Assembly (NCBI GenBank): GCA_028753945.1
Contig: JAPNXP010000018.1
Coordinates: 806,001 to 870,000 of the forward strand
DNA length: 64,000 bases
Direction of reading: 5' to 3'
DNA from: Hexactinellida sp. DTS-2022
Lineage: Eukaryota > Porifera > Hexactinellida
Of this stretch, positions 21,001 to 32,400 are shown piece after piece. The translations under genes were made by a program, and so were the position numbers. A model generated the notes under the pieces. It was not told the DNA's origin. It searched no databases and saw only the letters and a program-made list of their open reading frames with translations. Within the stretch, counting starts at the first letter, position 1. The number at the start of each line of letters is the position of its first letter.

Positions 21001-23669
21001 TTCAAATCACAATGGACTTCCAAATGAAATCACCCAGAGCCTCTCTTCTTGCCCAGCAGTACTACCAACAAGTAGCTCTCGATTCTGCTGATTATTACAT
21101 GCTCGAGCTAGCGACAACAGGAATGCCATCCAGGAGGATACAACGCACAAGAACTGTTCACCAGAAAAATTCACCAACCATTTCCAGTCTCCAGGACAGA
21201 GTGGAATTAATTCAGCAGAGAGTTGCTAATCTCAAGAAGCAGAGAGGAAACTTTACCTCCGCATAATCCACTGAAGAATTTTCTAATTCAAGGGATCGCT
21301 TAAATCTGCATTGTTTCCAATGTTTTCTCAACTTAATTTCAATTGAGTTATTCTGGTCATATTTTGTTGGCTTCCAATTCATAATATTAAATATTTAATA
21401 AAATCCTTTTCCAAAGCTTGTTATTCTAGTAAAATAACTTAAATATTTAAGCATTAAATAAACTACTTAAAACTATTTTCCAGTCCAAGCGGACGAACTG
21501 ATTGTTAATGAGCTAGCTTCAATACAATCTAGTGCTTAATCACTAACGACTTTTCACATATTCTCTGCTTCTGATTTTCAAATCTCACAATGGCGGCGTA
21601 AGCAATTCAATAGTGGTCACTCCATGGCCTGACTTTAAATACAATGTTATGTCTTATTTTTACAATAAATTACTATATGTTGTTCCAACCTTGCCTAACA
21701 CATGTAATCTCACAGTTTTTACAAATTGCTCCATCAATTGAGAGTAACTTGTATCTCTAATAGAGCTTTTAGAAATTAAAATGTTAATAAGGACATTTAA
21801 AATAGGAGTTATATAATACAGTCAACTCAGCTCCGCTTAATAGAGCCACCGGTTAATTGGTTTCTCCGCTTAATCGGGTCAAAATTCACAGGATTTATAG
21901 GACAGAATTACAGTTTGGCTTACAATATTTTCGGTTAATAGATTTCTCCGCTTAATCGGGTCAAAACAACCTGGTCCCGAGTTGGCTCTATTAAGCGGAG
22001 TCGACTGTATAATATTTTAATAATATCTCAGAAACAAAGAAGGTTTTCGGCCAACTAAATAGCTAAAGTTCTGAAGATATGTCATTGATCAAAATTTATT
22101 TTTCGCGTTAATTAACTATTTGAACCTAAGGCGGCAATTAAATTTGAATTCCTAAGAATCTCATATGTAATATCGAGACTTTATGTTATGCACGAGTTTA
22201 GAACTATTCATGAATATGTTTTGCAATATTAATATCTAGATACAATCTGCCATCTAACTCGGAAGGCGATAATCTGTGAAACCAAACTAATGTCCTATCT
22301 TATATTTATAAAAAGCAGTCCTTTGTTGATCTAACATCTCAGTAACAGATCTTTCTACTTTGCTGATTTTATTATTAGTGTGCTGCTCCAATTTACCCGC
22401 TGTGTAGAATGTCTCGTATGCCTGGTAATTCATATGTGACTGTGCTCCGAACTTGCAGTATAGTGCTAGAATCTGAAACCAATTTGCTGCCTTGAATATT
22501 GTCCTTTCAGCGTATCCATTTATTTATGCACTTAGTCGTCTTAAGTTCAAATATTGAACACGATATCAATTGGTAAGAAACATTCTCGGTTCCCACGGTT
22601 TGGACTAAATAACCAAAATTATATTGATATACAATGAATAGGTTTGCTATACTAAACTGTCCCATAGGTTTTTCTAAATTGTTAACTACCTTTAAGGCGG
22701 TCTCGTAATTATGATCCCAGTCCCATCATGATTTATTACAAGTTAATATTACACAAAGTGTAGTCCTAATTTAGCTAGTCTGTAAATTCCTTAAGGTGTT
22801 AATTAATGGGCTATTAATGTACTTCTATAATGTGTTAATTATCTAATGGGTTGCAAGTTGAATGGACAGTTAATATTGGTTTTAACGCTGACTTAATTAA
22901 TTAATGAGCTGTAGAATCCATTTCTATAGTTTCAATATTACTCCATGTTAATTGTGCAAGTATGTCACGATTACTGTAGTCTGCTTTTTCATCAAGTTAG
23001 CCTACATTTAATGTATATTTATTCTGCAATAGCTCCACAGTTCCTTAATAACAAAACTCATTTCACCTCTACGTAGATGATTCTGCGTTTACAAAAAGTT
23101 AATCCAACCTTATTGTGGCTTGAAAGTTAATTATTACTTTAACAGTAATACATCTACAGTTGTCACACAATCACTTAAATTTCCTTCCCACATAGACAAT
23201 ACTTGTTAGCTAGTTCATGACGAATAATTAATGTTAGACTGCTTGAATACGTAATACACCTCCGTTGAATTATACTATACTCACTCGGTAATGCGGTGAC
23301 TAGGAGGTTCGTATGCATTTACGCTCATAACTTCGAGACATTTATTACTGTCACCAGTTCATACTGTTAATGCCAGTTTATTTCCTAAAGGATCGCAAAG
23401 TAAAACCAAAGGCTATCACATTCCACCGCAAGAAAAACCTACAGTATTACGATATTTCTGCTAAATCCAACTACAACTTTGAGAAGCCCTTTCTGTACCT
23501 CGCTCGCAAACTGGTTGGAGATCCAAACCTCGACTTTGTGGAGATGCCAGCTGTTCTCCCCGCGGAGGTTCAGATGGACCCCTCTCTCGCTATGAAGTAC
23601 GAAGCAGAACTTAGTGCCGCACAAGAAACTGCGCTTCCTGACCTTGAGGGAGACGATGACGATCTGTAA
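18044..23669 (+). CDS. Ran: Ran GTPase (nuclear transport)
   Basis: Three exons, 18044-18235, 18487-18729 and 23391-23669, all phase 0, give 237 aa. The sequence is unmistakably Ran: P-loop [20 protein letters not shown] effector region, [19 protein letters not shown] switch II, NKVD, the SAK motif ([13 protein letters not shown]), and the acidic C-terminus ending DDDDL. Ran drives nucleocytoplasmic transport and spindle assembly through importins and exportins. The N-terminus before FKLVLVG is longer than the usual 9-10 residues and Gln/Pro-rich ([14 protein letters not shown]). The start chosen is the ATG of MAAEF, which matches the family MAA start, although an in-frame ATG exists at 17981. 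The second intron is 4.66 kb, ends in an AAG acceptor, and contains an unrelated small gene. Confidence 0.97.
18260..18439. repeat. TA-type palindromic MITE, subfamily G
   Basis: Begins CAGTGGTGTTCGCGTATTAA and ends TTAGGCGAACACCACTG, with TA on both sides. Fills most of Ran intron 1. Confidence 0.85.
18730..20923. other. First part of Ran intron 2, no gene seen
   Basis: AT-rich with a TA/TACG microsatellite near 19080-19105. Open frames are short and have no recognisable content. The first gene-like signal is the TATA box at 20924. Confidence 0.5.
20924..20931 (+). promoter_or_regulatory. TATA box of small gene 1
   Basis: TATAAATA about 80-88 nt before the ATG at 21012. The 13-mer TATAAATAGAACT is identical to the one in front of the paralogue at 26903-27136. 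Confidence 0.75.
21012..21266 (+). CDS. Small ENSA-motif-like protein 1 (nested in Ran intron)
   Basis: An intronless 84-aa ORF starting [13 protein letters not shown]. It is paralogous to the minus-strand ORFs at 26903 and 27595: all three share YY-(x)n-AL(D/E)S(G/A)(D/N)YxMLE(L/V/I)A near the middle, then a Pro plus basic cluster, SPT(I/L)SxL and a C-terminal Arg-x-A-x-Leu-Lys helix. Here the core is [13 protein letters not shown]. The DSADYYM core resembles FDSGDYNM of ENSA/ARPP19, whose Ser is phosphorylated by Greatwall to inhibit PP2A-B55; the rest does not resemble ENSA, so function is unknown. It is supported as a gene by the TATA box upstream, AATAAA at 21397-21402, and conservation in three copies. 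Alternative ATG 20877 would add an implausible N-terminus. Confidence 0.75.
   Translation: MDFQMKSPRASLLAQQYYQQVALDSADYYMLELATTGMPSRRIQRTRTVHQKNSPTISSLQDRVELIQQRVANLKKQRGNFTSA
21397..21402 (+). terminator. Polyadenylation signal of small gene 1
   Basis: AATAAA 131 nt after the stop codon of the nested gene, inside Ran intron 2, in sense orientation with Ran. Confidence 0.55.
21819..22006. repeat. TA-type palindromic MITE, subfamily D (copy 2)
   Basis: Begins CAGTCAACTCAGCTCCGCTT and ends TTAAGCGGAGTCGACTG, with TA flanks. Reverse-oriented relative of 13636-13820, sharing ACAGTTTGGCTTA and the GGGTCAAAA blocks. Confidence 0.88.
22007..23390. other. Last part of Ran intron 2
   Basis: AT-rich, no ORF with recognisable content, no clear repeats. 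Confidence 0.45.
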
Positions 23670-24411
23670 TCCGTGTCTCTACCTGCTCAGAGGAGTTTGA
23701 AGAAATCAGTTTCTAATGTTTCCTTGTTGAGCTTCTCTTCCCGTTATAGTAGTGCAATTAGGATAATTTTAACATATGTTGACTAGTAGGTGTGTCTTAG
23801 TTCCTATATCTATGTTCTGTTAATTAATACACTATTACTATTACAGTATTACTTGCCAACAACTAAACACCATTCAAATCTTATTTATTGATACAATATT
23901 ATATTAATTACAGTCAGAAATAGGGAAAATTCAAAAAATATCCTTAGTATTTTTTGGGACTTTTCTCGTCAGAAAACTAGTGCCTTTAGATTGCTTGGTA
24001 GCTTCGCCCGTTTGTTGTGTGTTTTGTATTATGAACGCTAATCCTTGGTCGAATTTAGACTGGATTAAAGTAGAACCGAACCTCCAAGGAATTGATACTC
24101 TGTACTCTCCATACGTTTGAAGTAATAGTTGTGTGTAATTATTGGGGCGAAAATTATTATTCACCGAAATACAAATTCCTTTATTAAAATATCTAAATCT
24201 AGGCGCTAAGGATATTAGAGCTACCAATGTTATTGATTTTGATACATGATACTATTTAGATTGAAAAGTAAGTTGGTTGGCTGACAGGAGCATAATTATT
24301 CCAGTTCCGTCTCGAAACCTGACTCCATAAACTGGGCTGAGCTAACATAGTTAGTTTGTGCTTTGGAATAACACTGGACCTGACTGGCCCTTATTAGATT
24401 TGGCAAGGGTG

Positions 24412-24853
24412 GGGTTCGTTAACCGTTTCGAGGCCACGGTTACGATTGGTCTTCACACAAGGTTACCGGTTAACCGCCACTGAAAGTTAAAACTAAATAT
24501 ATAGATATTTTCTCAGAAAATATTTAAATTGTAATGTCGAAAAGACAATCTTTTAGCCAAGTACAGAAGTACTCTATAAGTACAATTAACATACGAGACC
24601 TACGAGTTTATCACTTCAGGTTACTTATACATTATTGTCACTAAAATATATCGTGTTACTAACTTACTATGGTCTATGGGTAATAAGATAAAAAATTATG
24701 ATATTCTGAACAAAATGCTACAAATTCACACCTTTATCCAAAAAGTATGTACTTATAATGTTAATATTAACATATCGGTTAACTGATCAATAAATCCGTA
24801 ACCGTTAACCGGCATTAGCAGCGGTTAACCGGTTAGCCGAATCCAGCCTTGCA
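24412..24853. repeat. Inverted-repeat element with GGTTAACCG arms
   Basis: Left end CAAGGGTGGGGTTCGTTAACC pairs with right end GGTTAGCCGAATCCAGCCTTG. Inner GTTACCGGTTAACCG and CGGTTAACCGG also pair. The ends look hAT-like but only a 6-bp ATTTGG is shared by the flanks. Confidence 0.6.
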
Positions 24854-25258
24854 TTTGGAAACCTTCCAGTCTTTTCAATCAACTCAGTACATACAAACAA
24901 ATACATGTGCTACGGTGCTACGGAACGTGTTAACATCTCCCGCGGTCAATATTGTATCTGTAGAGTACTGTATATCCTAAGTAAATAAATATTACTATTT
25001 TAGAATATCACACGTTAATTCCAGATATGATCTCATTACCATTTCAGTGCTTTCCGAAACTCGAAAAAGTGCGGGTATTTAGTAATTTCTTATTTGTTGC
25101 CTTAATTTCTCCAAAAGGTAGAAAATAGTAACAGTAAATCAATTCCTGAACCCTTTCACAATTTGTATGTACCCCCAATTTTATATAAAGGAATTATTAA
25201 TTAAATAAATAGGACTTAGATACTACTAAAATTAATACACGTAGTATATTATAAATAC

Positions 25259-25434
25259 AGTCAGGTCTGCTTATTGTGAACAAGATTTCGTCTGCTTAAT
25301 ATGAAGATTTTTTATTATGAACAAGCCCTACGGTCCCAATTTGACAACTTACATAGGATTTGTATCAATTTGAGTTCGCTTATTATGAACACAATTTTTG
25401 GTCCCTTGAATGTTCATAATAAAAGGACCTGACT
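25259..25434. repeat. TA-type palindromic MITE, subfamily E (copy 2)
   Basis: Begins CAGTCAGGTCTGCTTATTGT and ends ATAAAAGGACCTGACTG, with TA on both sides. Best-preserved E copy. Confidence 0.88.
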
Positions 25435-26135
25435 GTACCTACTCGAGCGAATTCTATGTGGATTTACAAGAATTACTTTGGAAGCCATACAATGTTACAG
25501 CTAGAATAAAGTCAACCTGTTTAGCATACATTTATAGTACAGAGGCTTGTGTTTTATTAGTACGTATAGGTCACTTTTAACAAGCTTTGTTTAATTGGAT
25601 GCCACTGTCTGTAATTGCCAAGTCTTAACTTGAATACTATTGATTTATAAATGCACTCGGCATAATATTATTGATTAATCGATCTACCGTGAAACGATTA
25701 TATAATCTCATTGTCGACTACAGATGTTAATGTCAGCAATTATTAATTAAACCAAATTATTATTATACTTTATATATTGGTTGAATTTAAATACACAATT
25801 AGATTGTCAGTGCACTTGTTGTATACTCTATCATTATATAATACTTAAGGCGGCAATAAATTCCCCGTAGTAGAAGAGTAAGCTGTCAGCCGAATTTATT
25901 AAATGAAGCATTAAATTATTAAGGCAAAAACAATAGTGGTATACTACTTAAGATGGTTTTCATGTTTGGCTAGTCATCTGTGTCCACTGTCCATAACATA
26001 ATATACTGTTGGAGATGGATAGTTGTTGTATTTTAGAAAAAAGTCTTAATTTTCAACTATTCGCAGTTTGTTTCTCCTCTCAAACTTCCCCCAACGAAAT
26101 GCACCCATACATAAACAGTTAAATTTATATTCATA

Positions 26136-26463
26136 CAGACACGTCTGCTTATTGTGAACAATTTTTCGTCTGCTTATTATGAACAATCTCTATGGTCCCA
26201 ATTTAACAACTTCCATAGGGTTTGTATTAAGTTGAGTTTGCTTATTATGAAGTATCTATTATCAGGGTTTCATACAGGGAGTGATAGGGGCTGCACTTAC
26301 CCCCCTGCTCTTTAAGTCCCCCCCCTTAGAAAAACCACTTACACAACGAAGTTTTGAATTATACCCCCCTTAAGAATTTACATATCCTAGATTGCATGCA
26401 AATCATGTATGATACACTGATTATGAACTCAATTTTTGGTCCCTTGAGTGTTCATAACAAAAT
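26136..26463. repeat. TA-type MITE, subfamily E (copy 3) with an internal insertion
   Basis: CAGACACGTCTGCTTATTGTGAACA at the left matches the E subfamily, and TTTTTGGTCCCTTGAGTGTTCATAA at the right is its partner. About 150 bp of C-rich sequence (AGGGTTTCATACAGGG ... TACCCCCCTTAAG) interrupts the interior near 26265-26415. Confidence 0.6.
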
Positions 26464-26902
26464 AAGAATTTACTTCACTAGCCTATTTGTGTATACTACT
26501 TTATTAATTACTTTATGATACTAGTATAGTAGCTAGTATAATGAGAGGCACCCCCATCCATCTTTGAAGGTTTTAAAATGCTCTCTGCTTTCTTAAAACA
26601 TTGAGAGCCTTGTTTGTTTTTAATAAACGATAATTATCCAACTTGATTATATTATTTGCAAACAATATTTTGCAATCAGCCATCAATATGTTTGTTATCA
26701 ATACTTTTGTAATATTAGCAATCTCATTTAGGACAAAATTTCGAAAATTAAATTCATTAAGTTTGTATATTCATGGAATACAAAACATCACAATAAAGTG
26801 AAAAAAAAATGACATCTTACATTTCAAATAAGGATTATAGTTTATTAAAAGTTGTAGAAACAACTGTGGAAATTCTTGATCTTTGATGATTGTCATCTGT
26901 AG

Positions 26903-27136
26903 TTAGATAGACTTTTGTTTTTTGAGATGAGCAATTCTTTGTTGTATAATTCCCATTTTCTCTTGAAGGGTGGATAGACTTGGAGAATTATTTTGGGTGG
27001 TAGGTATACTGCGTCTCCTATTTGTTGGTAAATATAATGATGCTACTTCAAGCATGAAATAATCCCCCGACTCTAGTGCTCTCTCATGGTAATAGTGGGA
27101 AGAGTCAGTTGAAATAGTGGATAGTTGGGAATTCAT
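26903..27136 (-). CDS. Small ENSA-motif-like protein 2
   Basis: An intronless 77-aa ORF, MNSQLSTISTDSS at the start. The core is ALESGDYFMLEVA, followed by LPTNRRRSIPT (a good basophilic-kinase site of RRxS type), SPSLSTLQEKM and the basic helical end IIQQRIAHLKKQK. Of the three paralogues it is closest to the FDSGDYNM core of ENSA/ARPP19. The upstream TATAAATA box (27175-27182, minus) leaves a leader of only about 10-15 nt if transcription starts 30 bp downstream. AATAAA (plus TTTATT at 26841-26846) lies 57 nt past the stop. Function not known; the ENSA comparison is an inference from one short motif. Confidence 0.75.
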   Translation of the reverse strand: MNSQLSTISTDSSHYYHERALESGDYFMLEVASLYLPTNRRRSIPTTQNNSPSLSTLQEKMGIIQQRIAHLKKQKSI

Positions 27137-27174
27137 TTGAGTGTAGTTGATACTGTTTGCACTTCTTATAGTTC

Positions 27175-27182
27175 TATTTATA
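27175..27182 (-). promoter_or_regulatory. TATA box of small gene 2
   Basis: Minus-strand TATAAATAGAACT, identical over 13 nt to the box at 20924, about 40 bp before the ATG. Confidence 0.75.
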
Positions 27183-27594
27183 CGAAGTAGATGTATTGGA
27201 AGAGCATAGACTACTATTACATATATAGAATTTCTAGCTTCTCACTTTTCAGGATAGTGTATGCTAGCAGGATTGTCTGCTTACCGACAAAGTTATTCCC
27301 TTTAATAGCGAACAATCGAAGATTCCTCAATTTATCGCACTAGATGAATTTATTTGTAGTATATTTTTTCGAATAAAATATTATAAACATATTATCCTGA
27401 ATTTCACCTAGTCATGAATCAGAAGTTTCCCGAATATTATATTCGTTACCCCTCTGACCCCATCACCCTTACCAAATGGGTATTATAATAACAAGTTCTA
27501 ATTTGAGCTTAAGAATATAAATATAAAAAAAACAATTTCAATCAGGAATCTGAATAATTGAAATCAAACTGTTGGGAGCATTGATTTTTGCCTG

Positions 27595-27825
27595 TTAATC
27601 CTTTTTGTTTTTCAGATGAGCTACTCTCTCCTTCATCAGTTTCAATTTTTCTTCTAAGTTGGAGAGGGTGGGAGAATATTTTCTGGTACTCTTAGAGCTG
27701 ATTCTTTTCTTAGGTGGCATAAATGTTGTTGCTATTTCAAGCATGTGATAATTTCCCGATTCGAGGGCTTCCTCATGATAATGATGGTAGTAGCAGGATG
27801 AATTAGAAATTGGCGCAGAACTCAT
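27595..27825 (-). CDS. Small ENSA-motif-like protein 3
   Basis: An intronless 76-aa ORF starting MSSAPISNSSCYYHHYH. The core is ALESGNYHMLEIA, then MPPKKRISS, YSPTLSNLEEKLKLM and ERVAHLKNKKD. Same orientation as, and 458 bp upstream of, paralogue 2, so the pair looks like a tandem duplication; paralogue 1 lies 6 kb away on the other strand inside Ran. The minus-strand TATAAAAAG at 27885-27893 is about 60 bp upstream. No exact AATAAA was found downstream. Confidence 0.73.
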   Translation of the reverse strand: MSSAPISNSSCYYHHYHEEALESGNYHMLEIATTFMPPKKRISSKSTRKYSPTLSNLEEKLKLMKERVAHLKNKKD

Positions 27826-27884
27826 TGCAAGTGGAAAGTACTTGGATATTACAAATATAAACTCTCCTTATAGTCTTTTTATAC

Positions 27885-27893
27885 TTTCCATAT
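27885..27893 (-). promoter_or_regulatory. TATA box of small gene 3
   Basis: Minus-strand TATAAAAAG followed by ACTATAAGGAGAG, about 60 bp before the ATG at 27825. Confidence 0.65.
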
Positions 27894-27974
27894 TTCCTGG
27901 ATCATAGAAACATGTGATATATCCCTATTAGACTTTAATACACTGCTGCACCAATTCTTATACATGCATTAGTG

Positions 27975-28046
27975 CAGCGATTTTCAACCGTGGACCCCAT
28001 ATAGTAAATATTAGACATTCTGTGGACCCCAGGTTGGGAACCACTG
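27975..28046. mobile_element. Very short hAT-type MITE, 8-bp TSD CATTAGTG
   Basis: A 72-bp element with ends CAGCGATTTTCAACCGTGG and GGTTGGGAACCACTG, flanked by exact CATTAGTG copies at 27967-27974 and 28047-28054. Confidence 0.9.
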
Positions 28047-29016
28047 CATTAGTGTTTGATAATCAAGTCATAGTCAATTCTAACGCCGGTAATAGGGAGT
28101 CAAACAGGAACCACTTTATTATCTCGATATAATGTTTTTATTTTCGGTTAATCGGGACAGACTTCTTATTATTCAATTTCAAATCTAACTATGAAATTCC
28201 ATAAATTTAAATTTCTACACTAAACCAGGCGCCTGTGCGTCCCGATCTTAACCCAGGCCCCCTAAATGACTTATGAGATAGTTATACTAGAAATGCCCCT
28301 TGTTAAAAGCGGTGCGTCAGTTAGGCCACCAGTATAAAACCCCTGACCACGCCACCATTAAATTAATACCTCTCAGATCTGACAGTTGTGAGTCTAGATA
28401 GTTCCTAAGTTGGATAATTTATAAGCCAGAGCCGTAGCCACCAAAATCCAAGTGGTCAGGTTAATCTGACCAACCTGACCAAGTGGTGCCATTTTTGGGA
28501 AAATTCATCAACCAAAAGTGGTCCCTGTAAGCTAATTACTAATAATTATGATTAACTCAATTATTATTCGCAATTAGTAGTTAAAAGAATTATATTCAGA
28601 AACCTTCATGCCTGCACCTGTTTTTATTCTAGAACTGCTTATAATCCAGTTTCTATGCTAGACTATCCTCTTCGGTTCAAATAATGTCTTATAAACAGAG
28701 AATGCTATCGAACTTCTTAAGATATTTAATCGTATTTCATTTCTATTATATTGGTAGAGTTACTAGTATTTAGAGGTTTTGGAAAGTACAATATATGTTC
28801 TAAATTTTATCTAGAAACCGACTTCAATCTACATGCCTTCTATGAAAGTGTCATCAAGTAGGATAATTCTATTGGATTTTGTACAACTTTATACCATTAA
28901 GCACTATAAGAGGATATGGTATATCTTACAATGGAATTCAAATTATTTGCCAAATATAGTATATTAAGTTTGTTTGTAATAATTGATATTCCAAAAGAAT
29001 ATCTCGCAAGTACATG

Positions 29017-29190
29017 CAGTAAACTCACGTTATAACCAAGACGGATATAACGAAATAACCGCTTATAACGAAATAGATATTTTTCCCCAGGAGCATTAAA
29101 TGATTAATTATTATCCGTTTATAACGAATATCCGGAGATAACGAGGAATTTACAAATCCCAACCATTTCGTATGACGAGAGTTCACTGTA
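29017..29190. repeat. TA-type palindromic MITE, subfamily A (copy 5)
   Basis: Begins CAGTAAACTCACGTTATAAC and ends TGACGAGAGTTCACTG, then TA. About 220 bp downstream of the TRP gene stop. Confidence 0.78.
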
Positions 29191-29413
29191 GTTCTGATAT
29201 ACATTATTTATAAATAAACTTCCATTTTTAATTGAACATCATGCATACAAACTGTGAATAAAAAATCCAGATTAAAGAAAAATAGTTGAGACATTACAAT
29301 AATGCACTATTTATTATATGCATTCTGTTTCATAAAATGAAATTAATGCTGCTTTACGTATAAAAATATCCGAGCTGGGTAAGCTGAATACTTATGCCAC
29401 CTTGAAGCTCTCC

Positions 29414-32400
29414 TTAGTCGTTGCCAGAAGAAAGAGAGACTTCTGATTCAAAATGTCTGTTTAGATTAGACATTTGTTGAATTATTGTTTGTTTCAGTTC
29501 TTCAATTTTGTCATTGAATTCTCGGCGTTTTATAAATTGACTCAGCTCCATTCTCCGCTGATTTTCTTCAAACATCCTGCAAAATTCTTCTTTCATGCTA
29601 ATTTGCTGTTGCTCTAGAAAGGGCAAAATATCTATGGTATGACCACTTGGCCTTCTCTTCGATCCATCCTGCATGGATGGGTCTGTGAAATTACTACTTA
29701 TCTGATTGTCGGGAAAGCTGTCAGGCGAGTCTGCTACTCCTATCTTCATATTGAACAGCTGTTTGTCTTTGTATTGCAGATTTCTCTTGCGTCTGATACT
29801 CAGAGCATCTTCCACTCTTTCCACCCAAGTACTGTCCCACTGTGCATAGCTCAAATCTATAGAAGGAAGGATTATAATATGTACTGAATTCGCACTTACT
29901 CTTTTAATATCCTAAATACGATCCCTTTTCTCACCTGATTCAAAGTACTTTCTCATTTCCTTCCTCGAAATTTCAAGAGTTGGGTTGTAAAACTTTTTCT
30001 TTAAATCCATGAAGAGAGAAATGAAAGAATTTTCATGCATTTTTAGGAGAAAATATAGTTTGTATGAAGTTACGTATCTTTCTGCTCGATTCCTGGACAA
30101 AGAGTAAGTGCTAGACACGTGTGCGATAAAGATAACTCTCAGTATCAACAGAATCCAGCCCAGCATGAGGAATAAGACTAATACTGCAAACCAGTTGAAC
30201 AAAGTAATGTAATCCACTTTCACCACACTGCCCTGTTCTATGAGGAACCTAAGACTGGTCAGCACTAGCCACCAATATGTAGTGGCGTTGTTGGGCCGCA
30301 GTAAGTTCATCTCTGAGACGGGAAGTGTCTGGTTAACAAAGTTACCGGAAGGAGCTCTGAGAGCAATGAACAATGTTCCTTGAGGAGTAAATTTACTGTA
30401 AAACTCTACATTAGACTAATAATACTCGTAACTACACTTACCTGAGAAAGTGAATAGTGATAAAGCCACTATGAAAATAAACTTTGGGAGATCGCCTGAC
30501 AATGTTGCCCAGATAGTGTGCACGTATATACCGAATGGAGACACGGTGAGTAGTTTGACAATCTCAAGTGACCGCGTGAAGTAGAGGAACGCTGCAAAGT
30601 ACCATTGAACCGGACTGTCATACGCGCAAAACACTAGGAATATTGGGAGACCCGAAATTATTCCCAAATCTATAATGTTGTGTAGACAATTCAAATAGTC
30701 GAATATTCCAAACCCAAAAGCTTGGAACAGATACAGGATATCCTTCTGAAGAGATATTTTACCTAAAATGCAATTGATATAGTAATAATTTGAAGGTTTA
30801 GTTTAATCTGCAAATGAATACCTACCATCTCTCTCTTTATGCCTGGTTCGGATGCTACCCAATTTCGATTTGCATCTGAGACACATTTCACACACTTCGA
30901 ATATGACGTGCATTAGCCAGCCCAGCAGTACGATCACCAAACAAATAACTTCAATGCTATTCAGCACACAATTGAATTTGAACAGCTCTCTCGGCTCTGG
31001 CTGGTCAGCTGCGTATATAAACAGGAAAGACAGTGCGGTCATGTTCAGAATGAAGAAGAACATCTTGAGCAGGATGTACCAGGTCCCATATCTCGTTAGC
31101 CAGTGCGAGACTAGGATGCGCAGCGGGAGGCAGTCTACGATGTCCATGTAGTCTCCACTGCTGATTAGTTGCAACAAGGACTGTTTCTTTTCCTTGTAAT
31201 CCAATTCATTGTCTGGCAACACACCGTTGTCGTCCATTTGAAATGTCCTCAAATCGAACTCCCCTAAAAAAATTGGAATGAGTATATAAATTGAGCACAT
31301 TCTATCATATTACCCAATATTATTCAGTCATACAACTGCCATAACCCATATGTTTGTCGGATTTTCTGATCGTGATCCCAACAATAGTTAACATAAATGC
31401 TTATGACCCACATTATAATGAACCTTCGCGGGTTGAGATTTGTAAATTCTGACTCCGGTAAAAGATTGCATTCAAATTACTGGAACTTTTAATAATAAAT
31501 TTCTTGGCTATTACTTACACATGACTGGAAAATTATTAATAGATTTCTTGATTGACATTCCTTGTGTAATCTAATATTTTAGATATGTTAATTCATTCCA
31601 GGGTACATTACTTAAAATACGAGGTATTCTTGTTATGGTGAATTAAAGTTGAGGGAGTGTCCAATTGATAAGAACAAATGGTACATATTTGTGATATTTC
31701 CTGGTATGTATTACAAATGGACTTGACAATCCTACTTTGTAGTAGATTTACTGTGATATTGCACATTCCTCTTTGTATTGAAAATTGATATCTAATGTAA
31801 TAAGTTCTTGTAATACCAGCATTTAAATTTATTCCAGATTAATTACTCTCACCTCAGGATTCGCCACATGAATATTTACTCTATCTATATCCACCTGTTG
31901 TCATGTCTAAAACATGTGTATTCGTTTCACAAGGGAAAGTAGTGTATAGGTTCAAAGGAATGTGTAAGATTACTTTACAAGTTAAGGTAAAGATACATAT
32001 ATTGAACAACATTTCTAGTATCATTTTGTTGTTTGATATAATCAAATACTTAAATATTTCAAATACTTGCGCAGTATTGATCACAGAAATAATTAATTAG
32101 AATCTGATCTGCTTTCAGGGACAAATTTCACTTAATATGGTAAACTGTAGCTGGAAATCGATTGCTTAAGGAGTAGGGAATTTGTTGGGATATACTGAAC
32201 AAATGAAGGCTTTTATTGCAAGCTACCACTCAAGAAATGACTCAACTAATTAATATGTTAACTGTAGCTGGAAATCGATTGCTTAGGGAGTAGGCAATTT
32301 GTTGGGATATAGTACTAAACAAATGAAGGCTTTTATTGCAAGCTAACCACTCAAGAAATGACTCAACTAATGAAATAAGTCTCGACTAGCAGCACCAGCG

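Larger units (their letters stand above)
23670..26902. other. Intergenic, repeats only
   Basis: Contains an inverted-repeat element at about 24412-24853 (GGTTAACCG-rich arms), a subfamily E MITE at 25259-25434 and a degraded one at 26136-26463. A 98-codon frame at 23931-24227 (-) has no family resemblance and was not called. Confidence 0.5.
27826..29413. other. Intergenic, repeats only
   Basis: Contains the short hAT MITE at 27975-28046, a partial repeat with GTGGTCAGGTTAATCTGACC near 28460-28490 and the subfamily A MITE at 29017-29190. No gene seen. Confidence 0.5.

Noticed and set aside
20877..21011. Upstream in-frame extension of the nested small gene (from ATG 20877)
   Set aside because: It would start before the TATA box, and the two paralogues start at positions matching 21012.
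23931..24227. 98-codon open frame on the minus strand
   Set aside because: No recognisable domain, no promoter or splice signals, and the region is AT-rich intergenic; likely chance.
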